The notes under the pieces were generated by a model. It was not told the DNA's origin, searched no databases, and was given only the letters and a program-made list of their open reading frames with translations. A program made the position numbers and the translations under genes. 36,243 nt of DNA from Tissierellaceae bacterium (lineage in GTDB: Bacteria; Bacillota; Clostridia; Tissierellales; Tissierellaceae), in the NCBI GenBank assembly GCA_018434075.1, contig JAHDQA010000125.1:1-36243 (forward strand), in the 5' to 3' direction. Shown here in pieces: positions 8,146 through 16,960 of this stretch; the stretch's first letter is position 1; each line of letters begins with the position of its first letter.

Positions 8146-9198
8146 ATGAGCTCGAAAAAGAATTATTATAAGAAAAAGCAACAACCACCTGGAACACTTA
8201 TCTATACTGGAAATCAAACAGATGAAATTCAAAAATTGATTCTTACTACTTACAATAAAGATAAAATAATTCAAAAAGAAATAAATTCAATTGATGAATT
8301 TGTCAAGGAAGAAAATTTAGGCATAAAATGGCTTGATGTTATAGGGTTGGCTAATGTTCATTCAATTGAGGAAATAGGGCAAAGGCTTAGAATCCACAAA
8401 TTGATACTAGAAGATATACTGAATACAAGACAACGAGCAAAACTGGAAGAATACGACGACTCATTATTTTTAGTAATTAAGAAGTTGTATTTGTTAGAAG
8501 ATATAGAAATAGATGCTAAACAAATCTCAATAATAATTAAAGAGGATATGGTCATAACATTCCAAGAATACGGCGAAGATGCATTCAAATCCATAAAAAA
8601 ACGCCTTAAAGAAGGAGCTTATGTCAGAGCTTTAGGATCAGATGATTTGACATATGCTTTAGTCGACTATATAGTAGATGGATATTTCGACATTATGGAA
8701 ACTTTAAGCGAAGAGATTGACAAAGCAGAAAATGAATTAATGGATGACCCTGGCAAGGAAATATTGAATAGAATTTATTCCTTGAAAAGACAAATAGTCT
8801 TTTTTAGAAATACCGTATGGCCAGTAAGAGATATCGCCAATACTCTTTCTAGAGGAGAAGTAAAACTAATAGATCAAAAAACATCTTATTATTTTAGAGA
8901 TATCTACGACCATTCAATCCAAGTAATTGAATTAATAGAAACTTACAGAGACACTATATCTGGAATGATGGACATATATCTATCTAGCATTAGCTCAAAA
9001 ACTAATGAAGTAATGAAAATACTGACAATATTCTCAACTATTTTCATACCTCTGACATTTTTAGCAGGCGTTTATGGAATGAATTTTATTTATTTTCCAG
9101 AGCTAAAATGGAGATATGGATATCTTGGATTCTGGATAGTAAGCATAATAATAACAGCTGCTATGATTAAATATTTAAAGAGCAAAAAATGGATGTAG
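8146..9198 (+). CDS. corA: CorA-type Mg2+/divalent cation channel
   Basis: About 350 residues. A cytoplasmic alpha/beta and long-helix domain (roughly 1-285) is followed by two C-terminal membrane helices. The diagnostic GMN signature is present in VYGMNF after the first helix, with an acidic and aromatic external loop before the second. It forms a pentameric channel for Mg2+ and sometimes Co2+ or Ni2+ uptake. There are two adjacent ATG codons (8143 and 8146); 8146 has the better distance to GGAGG at 8135-8139. The neighbouring cobalamin and transporter genes give no firm clue to metal choice. Confidence 0.93.
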   Translation: MSSKKNYYKKKQQPPGTLIYTGNQTDEIQKLILTTYNKDKIIQKEINSIDEFVKEENLGIKWLDVIGLANVHSIEEIGQRLRIHKLILEDILNTRQRAKLEEYDDSLFLVIKKLYLLEDIEIDAKQISIIIKEDMVITFQEYGEDAFKSIKKRLKEGAYVRALGSDDLTYALVDYIVDGYFDIMETLSEEIDKAENELMDDPGKEILNRIYSLKRQIVFFRNTVWPVRDIANTLSRGEVKLIDQKTSYYFRDIYDHSIQVIELIETYRDTISGMMDIYLSSISSKTNEVMKILTIFSTIFIPLTFLAGVYGMNFIYFPELKWRYGYLGFWIVSIIITAAMIKYLKSKKWM

Positions 9199-9201
9199 AT
9201 A

Positions 9202-9230
9202 TTGATTTGTAGATTGAATAGTGTTATTAT
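9202..9230 (+). promoter_or_regulatory. Promoter of the ECF S-component gene
   Basis: TTGATT (9202-9207) is followed after 17 bases by TATTAT (9225-9230), with a TG extension (TGTTATTAT). Spacing and sequence are close to the sigma-A consensus. The predicted leader of about 50 nt contains a hairpin. Confidence 0.6.
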
Positions 9231-9239
9231 GTATAGGGG

Positions 9240-9266
9240 TACAGTTTAATCAATAAATTAACTGTA
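9240..9266 (+). promoter_or_regulatory. Hairpin in the leader of the ECF S-component gene
   Basis: The arms TACAGTT and AACTGTA form a perfect 7-bp stem with a 13-nt AT-rich loop. They lie between the promoter and the Shine-Dalgarno TGGAGG. The sequence does not match TPP, FMN or preQ1 riboswitch cores that I recognise, so it may be a protein-binding or stabilising element. Confidence 0.3.
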
Positions 9267-9289
9267 ACAATACACATTGGAGGTATTAT

Positions 9290-9775
9290 ATGAATAACAC
9301 TAAAAAATTGGTTTCATATGGAGTATTGATGGCTTTAACAGTAGTCATGACAATGGTAATTCACATTCCATCTCCTGCTCAAACTGGTTACATAAACTTA
9401 GGAGATATGGTGATTTTTATCGCAGCATTTTTCTTTGGAAAGAAAGCAGGATTCCTCGTTGGGGGTGTTGGATCGGCACTTGCTGATTTGTTGTTGGGTT
9501 ATAGTGTGTTTGCGCCAGTTACATTGATTGTAAAAGGAATTGAAGGATATGTAGCAGGAGTGATTTTTGAAACAGATTTAGGAAGGAAATATCCAATCAT
9601 ACCATCATCTATAGGTGGACTAATAATGGCTGGTGGATACTTTATTGCTGAGATATTTATGTTTGGATTTAATCCTTCATTAATAAATTTACCAGCAAAC
9701 ATTGTGCAAGGACTATTTGGAGCAATTGCCGCGAGCATATTGTACAAATTGTTGAAAGGTAAAATTAATATATAA
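9290..9775 (+). CDS. ECF transporter S-component, substrate unknown
   Basis: A 161-residue membrane protein with about five or six helices. The pattern INLGDMVIFIAAFFFGKKAGFLVGG with ALADLLLGYSVFAPVTLIVKGIEG is typical of substrate-binding S-components that use a shared energising module. The short ALMAL-like N-terminal helix would contact EcfT. Candidate substrates include hydroxymethylpyrimidine, queuosine precursors, pantothenate or riboflavin; none can be picked from sequence. It is a single-gene unit with its own promoter and a strong terminator. The ATP-binding ECF subunits are elsewhere. Confidence 0.85.
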   Translation: MNNTKKLVSYGVLMALTVVMTMVIHIPSPAQTGYINLGDMVIFIAAFFFGKKAGFLVGGVGSALADLLLGYSVFAPVTLIVKGIEGYVAGVIFETDLGRKYPIIPSSIGGLIMAGGYFIAEIFMFGFNPSLINLPANIVQGLFGAIAASILYKLLKGKINI

Positions 9776-9781
9776 GTATTT

Positions 9782-9805
9782 AAGCTCCCTTAAGGGAGCT
9801 TTTTT
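9782..9805 (+). terminator. Strong rho-independent terminator
   Basis: The perfect stem AAGCTCCC/GGGAGCTT with loop TTAA is followed by a T run, 6 bp after the ECF stop codon. It ends the S-component transcript. Confidence 0.92.
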
Positions 9806-9825
9806 GAGTATTTTTTTTATTGATA

Positions 9826-9834
9826 TGCTATAAT
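9826..9834 (+). promoter_or_regulatory. Extended -10 promoter before the ATP-grasp gene
   Basis: TGCTATAAT is a TG-extended perfect -10, about 47 bp upstream of the ATP-grasp start codon. The region 17 bases further upstream is T-rich without a clear -35. It probably drives the ATP-grasp gene and the downstream cob genes. Confidence 0.55.
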
Positions 9835-9880
9835 ATAATAATATGGAACAAGCAAAATTTTATCAATGAGGTGTGACTTG

Positions 9881-11068
9881 ATGAAGAACAAGGCAGTAGT
9901 ATTAGGGACAAATTACTATGTAGGCTTAAGCATTATAAGATGTTTGGGTAGAGAGGGAGTTCATGTAGTTGCGGTTGATTATAGCGAAAAAAGCCGTTAT
10001 GGGGCAAAATCAAAATACTTGAGTGAAAAACATTTAGCACCACATTATAAAGAGAATCCTGAGGGATTACTGAATTTCCTAATAGAGTATTCAAAAAAGC
10101 AATATGCAAAACCAGTTCTTTACCCTGGAGCTGATCCTTATGTCGAATTTATAGATAATTATTTTGATGAGCTCAAAGAGTATTACCTTTTTCCAATGGA
10201 TAGAAAAGGGCTTTGGACTGAAGTCATGGATAAGTACACAATGAGTTTGTTGGCTAAAAAGCATGGAGTCTTAGTGCCTGAAACAATTAATTCAAAAGAC
10301 GAAAATTTAATAGAAAGAGTAAGGGAAGAAATTAAATACCCTTGCATAATAAAACCTATGGACTCAGCTTCTTTTGTAAAAGCATATAGAAGAAAAGTTT
10401 TTATTATCAATTCTGAAGAAGAACTCATTGAAAAAGTAAACATGATACATAAAGATGGACATGGAATAACAATTCAGAGAATAATCCCAGGTCCTGAAAA
10501 AAATTGCTATTGTTATGATGCCTATTTAAATCAGGATTCAAAGGTCACTCACTATACTGCAGCATATAAAATCAGGCAATGGCCGAATAATTTTGGTGCG
10601 TCAACATATGCTAAACAAACTTGGATTCCAGAGCTTCATGAAATATGCAAGCCATTCTTGGAAGGGATCGGTTTTAAAGGATTTGCGGAATGTGAATTGA
10701 AAAGAGACGTAAATACTGGAAAAATTTATTTAATTGAAGTTAATGTAAGAACTATAAATTTCAATGAAATGTTGTATAAAGCGGGATTGAATTTTCCATA
10801 CATTGCATATTTGGAGATGACTGACAAACTACCTGAGCCTAAGAGCATAGAATATGAAACGGGATATGTTTTCCATTACATGTATGAAGATATATTTGCA
10901 ATTAGAAACTATCTAAAAACAGGACAGATGACCATAGGAGATATTATTAGAGACAACACATTTAAGAAAGTCCATTCCACTTGGTCATGGTCGGATCCCT
11001 ATCCAGGGATATATTTTGTCGGAACTGTCATAGGTAAAATGTTTAAGAGAGCTATCGGCAGAGAATAA
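9881..11068 (+). CDS. ATP-grasp carboxylate-amine ligase family protein
   Basis: About 395 residues. An N-terminal Rossmann-like pre-ATP-grasp region (AVVLGTNYYVGLSIIRCLGREG) is followed by the central ATP-grasp core: YPCIIKPMDS carries the ATP-binding lysine, and IYLIEVNVRTINFNEM carries the metal-binding E and N. The family joins a carboxylate to an amine or thiol. The best-known Gram-positive relatives of this general type include D-aspartate ligases for peptidoglycan cross-bridges, so a cell-wall role is possible but unproven. ATG 9881 is chosen because the in-frame ATG at 9866 overlaps the GAGGTG ribosome site. The gene ends 18 bp before cobT, so it may be co-transcribed with cobalamin genes. 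Confidence 0.78.
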   Translation: MKNKAVVLGTNYYVGLSIIRCLGREGVHVVAVDYSEKSRYGAKSKYLSEKHLAPHYKENPEGLLNFLIEYSKKQYAKPVLYPGADPYVEFIDNYFDELKEYYLFPMDRKGLWTEVMDKYTMSLLAKKHGVLVPETINSKDENLIERVREEIKYPCIIKPMDSASFVKAYRRKVFIINSEEELIEKVNMIHKDGHGITIQRIIPGPEKNCYCYDAYLNQDSKVTHYTAAYKIRQWPNNFGASTYAKQTWIPELHEICKPFLEGIGFKGFAECELKRDVNTGKIYLIEVNVRTINFNEMLYKAGLNFPYIAYLEMTDKLPEPKSIEYETGYVFHYMYEDIFAIRNYLKTGQMTIGDIIRDNTFKKVHSTWSWSDPYPGIYFVGTVIGKMFKRAIGRE

Positions 11069-11086
11069 CCATTTTTGGAGGGAATT

Positions 11087-12169
11087 ATGGAAAAAATAAA
11101 AAGCAGCTTAAATTCAATTAATGCACTAGATTTGGAAGCTATGAATAAAACCAAACAACGTTGGGATTCTCTAGTAAAGCCGATAGGAAGCCTTGGTTTA
11201 ATGGAAGAAATCACTATCAGATTATCTGGCATTTACAGGACTACAGATTTTAACATAGATAAAAGAGCTGTAGTGGTTATGGCTAGCGATAATGGTGTTG
11301 TGGAAGAAAATTTTGCATCGTCGCCGCAAGTTTTTACTAGGATCTTGGCTGAAAAAATGGCTAGGGGAATGACTGGGGTAAGTGTCATGTCTAAGGCCGC
11401 AAATGCTGATGTCATAGTGGTAGATGTAGGGATAAATGGAGATGTAAAAGAAGAAAAAGTCATTAATAGAAAGATTAGATATGGCACAAATAACTTTACT
11501 AAAGCTCCTGCTATGACATATGATGAGACTATAAAAGCTATAGAAACTGGAATAGAAATTGCAGACGAATTATTTAATAGAGGATATAAGATATTGGGAA
11601 CTGGTGAAGTAGGGATTGGCAACACTACTACTTCTGCAGCGATAATCAAAGCTATCACTGATTTTAATATAGATGATATTGTTGGGAAAGGTGCAGGAAT
11701 TACAGATGAACAGCTAATTTTAAAGAAAAATGCAATTTTAAAGGCTATTGAATTACACAAGCCAAACAAAGACGACGCAATAGATGTGATATCCAAAGTA
11801 GGCGGACTAGACATAGCTGGACTTGTAGGAGTTTATCTATCTGGGGCTAAAAACAGCAAGCCCGTAGTTATGGATGGCTTCATATCACAAGCTGCTGCGT
11901 TATGTGCTATAAAACTTGACAAAAGGGTAAAAGACTATATAATACCATCTCATCTGTCAAAAGAGCCTGGTGCTAAATTTGTGTTCAACGAAATTGGACT
12001 TAAACCAATGCTTGATTTATCTATGAGACTTGGAGAAGGAACAGGTTGCCCATTAGCTTTTCAAATAATAGACACATCAATATACACTTTAAATAACATG
12101 GCTACATTCGAAGAAGCAGAAATAGAAAAAGAACTTCTAGTAGATATAAGCAAAGACGAGGAGATATAG
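11087..12169 (+). CDS. cobT: Nicotinate-nucleotide--dimethylbenzimidazole phosphoribosyltransferase
   Basis: It makes alpha-ribazole phosphate, the lower-ligand nucleotide of cobalamin, from NaMN and a base. The 360-residue protein shows VKPIGSLG near the N-terminus, the VMASDNGV segment, GEVGIGNTTTSAAI for phosphate binding, and the C-terminal RLGEGTG with the catalytic glutamate. The length matches the family. ATG 11087 lies 4 bp after GGAGGG; an upstream TTG reading begins inside the ribosome site and is not favoured. It is the first of four tightly packed cob genes; cobU starts after one base. Confidence 0.95.
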   Translation: MEKIKSSLNSINALDLEAMNKTKQRWDSLVKPIGSLGLMEEITIRLSGIYRTTDFNIDKRAVVVMASDNGVVEENFASSPQVFTRILAEKMARGMTGVSVMSKAANADVIVVDVGINGDVKEEKVINRKIRYGTNNFTKAPAMTYDETIKAIETGIEIADELFNRGYKILGTGEVGIGNTTTSAAIIKAITDFNIDDIVGKGAGITDEQLILKKNAILKAIELHKPNKDDAIDVISKVGGLDIAGLVGVYLSGAKNSKPVVMDGFISQAAALCAIKLDKRVKDYIIPSHLSKEPGAKFVFNEIGLKPMLDLSMRLGEGTGCPLAFQIIDTSIYTLNNMATFEEAEIEKELLVDISKDEEI

Positions 12170-12170
12170 A

Positions 12171-12707
12171 ATGATTACATTGGTGACTGGTGGAGCTCGC
12201 AGTGGGAAGAGCAATTTTGCACAAAATAGATTATTAGAGAAAGACGATGTAGTTTATATTGCGACTGCAAAAGTAGAAGATAGCGAAATGGCTGATAGAG
12301 TAAAACGTCATAAAAATTCAAGGCCGAGTTCATGGAGAACTTTTGAAGCCTACTATGATCTACAAAATGCATTGGGAGAAGAAAACAATTATATTTTAGA
12401 TTGTGTGACAAACCTATCATCAAATATAATGTTTGATCTATCAAAAGGTATTGACTGTATTGACGATAATTTGCAAAATATGATTGAAGAAGAAATTTTA
12501 AAACAACTGAATCAACTTGTATTAAAGATTAGAAAAGAGAATAAGAACTTGATTTTAGTTACAAATGAACTTGGAGATTCAATTGTTCCAGAAAACCACA
12601 TATCCAGAGTGTTTAGAGACATACAAGGGAGAGTTAATCAGAAATTAGCAAATATTTCTGACGAAGTGTATATAGTTATTTGTGGAATTGAAGTGAAGCT
12701 AAAATGA
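12171..12707 (+). CDS. cobU: Adenosylcobinamide kinase / guanylyltransferase
   Basis: It phosphorylates adenosylcobinamide and then transfers GMP, giving AdoCbi-GDP. The 178-residue protein has the P-loop GGARSGKS at 7-14, the RHKNSRPSSWRTFE segment with the guanylylated histidine region, LVTNELGDSIVPE, and the RDIQGRVNQKLA motif. It is complete. It is one base after cobT and its stop overlaps the cobS start by 4 bp (ATGA), so translation is coupled. Confidence 0.95.
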   Translation: MITLVTGGARSGKSNFAQNRLLEKDDVVYIATAKVEDSEMADRVKRHKNSRPSSWRTFEAYYDLQNALGEENNYILDCVTNLSSNIMFDLSKGIDCIDDNLQNMIEEEILKQLNQLVLKIRKENKNLILVTNELGDSIVPENHISRVFRDIQGRVNQKLANISDEVYIVICGIEVKLK

Positions 12708-13447
12708 TAAATGGGTTGGTACTTGCGTATGAATTCTTTTCAAGGTTGCCAATTAAGAAAAATGTAGATTTTACAAAAGAGAATATCTCATATAGCATTT
12801 TCTTTATGCCGCTAGTTGGACTGACTATTGGATGTATATCTGCAGTAGTTTTTATTTTGACAGCTCAATTTGATAAATTAGTGGCAAGTTTTTTGACTGT
12901 CGCAACAATGGTCATTCTAACAGGAGGACTCCACATAGATGGTCTTTCTGACACGTTTGATGGCTTTTTGTCAAATAGAGACAGGGAAAAGACTTTGGAA
13001 ATAATGAAAGACAGCAGAATAGGAACTTTTGGAACTATAGCTATAATTTTTGTCATATTGGGTAAGATATTATTGGTATATAAAATTACAGAGAATGCTA
13101 CTGCTGCATTGATTTTTTCATTAGGGAATGCAAGGCTTGCGACAAGCATTAATATCGCTCATAAAAAATGTGCTAAAAATGAGGGACTGGGATTTTTATT
13201 TTACAATAGCAAACCATTAAAAAAAGTTGTTGCTAGTTCAATATTGTATGTGCTATTCATTTCAATTGTAAATGTATACAATATAATACCTCTTGTTGTC
13301 ACAATACTATTTGATCTGGCATTTGCTAAATGGGCTGATAGAAAAATTGGTGGGATTACTGGAGATATAAATGGAGCAACAATTGAATTAGGAGAGATGA
13401 TTTCTCTGCTATCATATTGGGGGATATCACAATGGATATTATTTTAA
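12704..13447 (+). CDS. cobS: Adenosylcobinamide-GDP ribazoletransferase (cobalamin synthase)
   Basis: The membrane enzyme joins AdoCbi-GDP with alpha-ribazole (phosphate) to complete the cobalamin nucleotide loop. The 247 residues contain several hydrophobic helices, with the conserved GGLHIDGLSDTFDGF metal-binding segment near 66-80 and EIMKDSRIGTFG after it. It overlaps cobU by 4 bp and cobC by 16 bp. Corrin-ring genes are absent here, so the organism may only salvage cobinamide, or it may carry the ring genes elsewhere. Confidence 0.94.
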   Translation: MINGLVLAYEFFSRLPIKKNVDFTKENISYSIFFMPLVGLTIGCISAVVFILTAQFDKLVASFLTVATMVILTGGLHIDGLSDTFDGFLSNRDREKTLEIMKDSRIGTFGTIAIIFVILGKILLVYKITENATAALIFSLGNARLATSINIAHKKCAKNEGLGFLFYNSKPLKKVVASSILYVLFISIVNVYNIIPLVVTILFDLAFAKWADRKIGGITGDINGATIELGEMISLLSYWGISQWILF

Positions 13448-14001
13448 TTAGACATGGTGAATCAGAAGACAATATAAAAAGAGTGTTGAGCAATGATGAT
13501 GCGCAACTCACTCAAAATGGCGCATCTCAAATAGAAATGATTAAACCATTGGTAGCAGAATTAAATTTCGAAAATGTATATATCAGTCCTTTAAAAAGGA
13601 CAATTCAGACTAGCGAAATACTAGGATTAAAAGGCTCTTTGGATACTAGAATTAGAGAAATAGACTTTGGAATTTTTAAAGGATTAGGATATGAGGAATT
13701 CATGAAAGCTTATCCTGAAGAAGGGAAAAAATGGATAAGTGATATAAAAAACTACCAGATTCCTAATGGTGAAAGCTTGATGATGACATACAAAAGAGTT
13801 GTTTCTTTCCTAGAAGAAATAATTAAGAAAGATAAAAATTCATTAGTAATAACTCATGAAGGCATAATAAAACTAGCATTCTCATGGGTATTTGACAGTG
13901 ATGAGTACTTTAATAAATTTATGGCATCAAATGGAAGCGTAAATATCATATCCATAGATAAAGACTATAAATTCATTAAAAAGCTCAATGCTAAAGGGTA
14001 G
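13432..14001 (+). CDS. cobC: Histidine phosphatase, likely alpha-ribazole phosphatase
   Basis: A 189-residue phosphoglycerate-mutase-like phosphatase. The catalytic LIRHGESEDN appears at residues 5-14, with SPLKRTIQTSEI (second arginine), E in REIDFG, and the second catalytic histidine in VITHEGII. It overlaps the end of cobS by 16 bp, which argues that it removes the phosphate from alpha-ribazole phosphate or cobalamin phosphate. ATG 13432 follows GGGGGAT. The fold alone would fit other phosphate esters; context supports CobC. Confidence 0.82.
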   Translation: MDIILIRHGESEDNIKRVLSNDDAQLTQNGASQIEMIKPLVAELNFENVYISPLKRTIQTSEILGLKGSLDTRIREIDFGIFKGLGYEEFMKAYPEEGKKWISDIKNYQIPNGESLMMTYKRVVSFLEEIIKKDKNSLVITHEGIIKLAFSWVFDSDEYFNKFMASNGSVNIISIDKDYKFIKKLNAKG

Positions 14002-14009
14002 GTGATATT

Positions 14010-14663
14010 ATGACAAAAATCAAGGGCATTATATTCGACTTGGACGGTACTATTTTAGACACTATTTACGACATTGCAGATAGCGCAAACAATGTCTTAG
14101 AAGAATTAGGCTTTAATACACATTCATATAAAGAATATGAGAAATTCTTAGGAAATGGGTTTAAGAATCTCATGAAAAAAAGTTTGCCAGATGGCGTAGA
14201 TGAAACAATTTTAAATAAAGCACTAGAGTTATTTACGAAAGAATATGATAAAAATTACATGAATAAGACAAAGCCTTTCGATTACATTGAAAATGTCTTA
14301 AAAGCATTACAAGAAAAAGATGTTAAAATGGCTGTAAATTCTAATAAAAAGGATATATTCACAAAGAACTTAGTCAATAAATTTTTCCATGATATCAATT
14401 TTGTTAGAGTTTATGGAGACAGGGAAGGAATTAAAAGAAAACCTGATCCCGAAACTAGTTTAGAAATAGCAGAAGCAATGCAATTAACACCTGATGAAAT
14501 AATATATATTGGGGATAGTGAAGTTGATGTTATGACAGCTAAAAATGCAAATATGAAAAGTGGAGTTGTCTCATGGGGATATAGAGATATTAATGAATTA
14601 AAAAAATACGATGTAGACTGTATTTTCTATGAACCAAAAGACATACTAAAAATAATAGAATGA
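14010..14663 (+). CDS. HAD hydrolase, phosphoglycolate phosphatase-like
   Basis: A 217-residue HAD phosphatase with motif I IIFDLDGTILDT (8-19) carrying the nucleophile and acid aspartates, motif II around AVNSNK, the motif III lysine in KRKPDP, and motif IV YIGDSEVDVMTA. A helical cap of about 65 residues follows motif I. The Gph-like arrangement suggests a small phosphate ester substrate such as phosphoglycolate or a sugar phosphate. It is 8 bp after cobC and 12 bp before speD, so it is probably in the same transcript; no specific role in either pathway can be stated. Confidence 0.85.
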   Translation: MTKIKGIIFDLDGTILDTIYDIADSANNVLEELGFNTHSYKEYEKFLGNGFKNLMKKSLPDGVDETILNKALELFTKEYDKNYMNKTKPFDYIENVLKALQEKDVKMAVNSNKKDIFTKNLVNKFFHDINFVRVYGDREGIKRKPDPETSLEIAEAMQLTPDEIIYIGDSEVDVMTAKNANMKSGVVSWGYRDINELKKYDVDCIFYEPKDILKIIE

Positions 14664-14675
14664 AAGGGTTGAAAA

Positions 14676-15470
14676 ATGGAAAAAATAAGGTTATATGGGT
14701 TTAACAATTTGACAAAGAGCCTGAGCTTTAATATTTACGATGTTTGCTATGCCGTATCAGCAGAAGATAAGAAAAAATACATCGAGTACATCGATGAACA
14801 ATATAATTCTACAAGGTTAACTAATATTCTAATAGAAATAACAAAGATAATCGGGGCAAATATATTGAGCATTGCAAAGCAAGACTATGAACCTCAAGGA
14901 GCAAGTGTAAATTTTCTAATTTCAGAGGAAAAATTGGATGATGAGTCAATAGATCCGTCTTGTAATCGAGGAGATATTAATTTAGACTATAAAAATGTTT
15001 TAGCCCATTTGGATAAAAGCCATATAAGTGTGCACACATATCCAGAGTATCATCCAGATAAGGGTATAATGACCTTTAGAGTTGATTTAGATGTATCAAC
15101 ATGTGGGAAGATATCTCCACTAAAAGCTTTGAATTATTTATTTGATAAGTTTGATTCAGATATTGTCATTTGCGATTATAAAATAAGAGGTTTTACAAGG
15201 GATATTGATGGGCGAAAACTTTTTAAAGATCATGATATCAACTCCATACAAGATTTTATATCCCAAGAGAACAAGGACAAATACAATATGATTGACATAA
15301 ACATATATGAAGAAAATATATTTCATACTAAGATGTTAATCAAAGACTTAGTGCTGGATAATTATCTATTTGAAAAGAGTGAAAAAGATTTAACAGAAGA
15401 CGAAAAAGAAGACATACTTTACAAACTAAATATGGAAATGCATGAAATATATTATGGGAAAAACTATTAG
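14676..15470 (+). CDS. speD: S-adenosylmethionine decarboxylase proenzyme, E. coli type
   Basis: It decarboxylates SAM to supply the aminopropyl donor for spermidine. The protein has 264 residues, the same as E. coli SpeD and unlike the short Bacillus/Thermotoga class. Self-cleavage should occur between K114 and S115 in [13 protein letters not shown], leaving a pyruvoyl group on the serine. [20 protein letters not shown] follows, with the conserved cysteine. ATG 14676 is preceded by AAAGGG. speE follows after 11 bp, so the two act in one operon. Confidence 0.93.
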   Translation: MEKIRLYGFNNLTKSLSFNIYDVCYAVSAEDKKKYIEYIDEQYNSTRLTNILIEITKIIGANILSIAKQDYEPQGASVNFLISEEKLDDESIDPSCNRGDINLDYKNVLAHLDKSHISVHTYPEYHPDKGIMTFRVDLDVSTCGKISPLKALNYLFDKFDSDIVICDYKIRGFTRDIDGRKLFKDHDINSIQDFISQENKDKYNMIDINIYEENIFHTKMLIKDLVLDNYLFEKSEKDLTEDEKEDILYKLNMEMHEIYYGKNY

Positions 15471-15481
15471 GAGGTAGAAAA

Positions 15482-16348
15482 ATGGAACTGTGGTTTACAG
15501 AGAAATACTCTCAAAGCTGTGGCTTGACGATAAAAGTAAAGAATGAAATATACAGTGAGAAAACTAAATATCAAGACATAGCATTTTTTGATTCATATGA
15601 TTTTGGAAGATTTTTTACATTAGATGGATACATGATGGTAAATGAAAAAGATGAATTTATATACCATGAAATGATAACCCATGTTCCTTTGGCAGTAAAT
15701 CCACAAATAAAAAAAGTATTGGTCATAGGTGGCGGAGATGGAGGAACTATAAGAGAGTTAACTAGATACCAACATATTGAGTTGATACATCATGTTGAAA
15801 TAGATGAAAGAGTAGTAGAATTATGCAAACAATATCTACCTCAAACAGCTTGCAAATTAGAAGACGAAAGGGTTAAAGCTTTTTATACAGATGGAGTTGA
15901 ATTCGTCAAGGACAAGGAAAATTTTTATGATTTGATTTTAGTGGACTCTACTGACCCAATAGGACCTGGAGAAGGGCTCTTTACAAAGGAATTTTACAAT
16001 AATTGCTATAAAGCGTTGAATGAGAATGGTATATTGGTTAATCAACATGAAAGCCCATATTTCCCAAATACTGCAAAAGAGATGAAAAAGGCTCATACAA
16101 AACTAAGAGATATTTTTGAAATATGTAAAGTATATCAGTTTCATATGCCTACATATGCGAGCGGGCATTGGCTTTTTGGATTTGCAAGTAAAACATTGGA
16201 TCCAATAAAAGACCACAAGAAAGAAGAATGGGAAAAATTTGGAATTAAAACAAAATACTATAATTCATTACTTCACGAAGGAGCATTTGCTCTGCCAAAC
16301 TATGTCATAGATTTGTTGAATGAAGCAAGTGAAGAAGATATAAAATAG
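15482..16348 (+). CDS. speE: Spermidine synthase
   Basis: It transfers the aminopropyl group from decarboxylated SAM to putrescine. The 288-residue protein has the small N-terminal beta domain, then the methyltransferase-like fold with GGGDGGT, the EIDERVVE acidic residues and the VDSTDPIGPGEGLF catalytic loop. Length and motifs are normal. AGGAGG precedes ATG 15482. No putrescine-forming gene (speA, speB or speC) is in view, so putrescine must come from elsewhere. Its stop codon lies inside a terminator stem. Confidence 0.95.
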   Translation: MELWFTEKYSQSCGLTIKVKNEIYSEKTKYQDIAFFDSYDFGRFFTLDGYMMVNEKDEFIYHEMITHVPLAVNPQIKKVLVIGGGDGGTIRELTRYQHIELIHHVEIDERVVELCKQYLPQTACKLEDERVKAFYTDGVEFVKDKENFYDLILVDSTDPIGPGEGLFTKEFYNNCYKALNENGILVNQHESPYFPNTAKEMKKAHTKLRDIFEICKVYQFHMPTYASGHWLFGFASKTLDPIKDHKKEEWEKFGIKTKYYNSLLHEGAFALPNYVIDLLNEASEEDIK

Positions 16349-16379
16349 CACCAATTAATTGGTGCTATTTCATTTTTTT
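16345..16379 (+). terminator. Rho-independent terminator after speE
   Basis: A perfect 24-bp palindrome at 16345-16368 (arms ATAGCACCAATT and AATTGGTGCTAT) includes the speE stop codon and is followed by T-rich sequence ending in seven Ts. It closes the apparent cob-speDE transcription unit. Confidence 0.92.
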
Positions 16380-16409
16380 GGGTAAATGTATGAAAAAGGG
16401 GGATTTACT

Positions 16410-16949
16410 ATGAAAATAGTAGCTATAGTAGGGAGTTTAAGAAAAGACTCTTATAATTTAAAAATTGCAAAGTTCGTGAAAGACAGGTATAAGGATAAAT
16501 TAGAAATTGAAATTCTACTTCCAGATTTGCCAATTTTTAATGAAGATATTGAAAAAGATCCACCTGTTGAAGTCATAAATTTCAAAGACAAAATAAAAAA
16601 AGCTGAAGGAGTTTTAATTGTAAGTCCTGAATACAACCATTCTATACCAGGAGGATTAAAAAATGCGCTTGACTGGTGTTCAAGGGTAGATAGAGTATTG
16701 GCTAAAAAACCAGTATTTATAGTCGGAGCTTCAAATGGAAATGTTGGCACAGCAAGAAGCCAAATGGATTTAAGAACTGTTTTGAATTCACCAGGATTAA
16801 ACTCATATGTACTACCAGCCAATTTAGTTCTCATACCAAATGTACAAAATTTATTCAATGAAAGTGGAGAGCTTATTGACGAAAGAACTATAAATTATTT
16901 AGATAAAGTAGTTGATAATTTTATTGACTGGAGGATGAAAATAAGTTAG
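16410..16949 (+). CDS. NAD(P)H-dependent FMN reductase-like flavoprotein
   Basis: A 179-residue flavodoxin-like protein of the NADPH-FMN reductase family. IVAIVGSLRKDSYN forms the FMN phosphate loop, and SPEYNHSIPGGLKNALDW is the family signature around the isoalloxazine. The family includes quinone, azo and chromate reductases; the physiological acceptor is unknown. ATG 16410 follows AGGGGGA. A possible upstream start at 16386 has no good site. It follows the speE terminator and leads a group of same-strand genes with 11-bp gaps to the ligase and permease genes. Confidence 0.88.
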   Translation: MKIVAIVGSLRKDSYNLKIAKFVKDRYKDKLEIEILLPDLPIFNEDIEKDPPVEVINFKDKIKKAEGVLIVSPEYNHSIPGGLKNALDWCSRVDRVLAKKPVFIVGASNGNVGTARSQMDLRTVLNSPGLNSYVLPANLVLIPNVQNLFNESGELIDERTINYLDKVVDNFIDWRMKIS

Positions 16950-16960
16950 GAGGCTTTTAA

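Noticed and set aside
9231-9289. Possible riboswitch before the ECF S-component
   Set aside because: Only one 7-bp hairpin is visible, and no conserved riboswitch core was recognised, so it is listed only as a weak hairpin.
11233-11814. A 193-codon minus-strand frame within cobT
   Set aside because: It is a serine/alanine-rich shadow of the strongly supported cobT gene.
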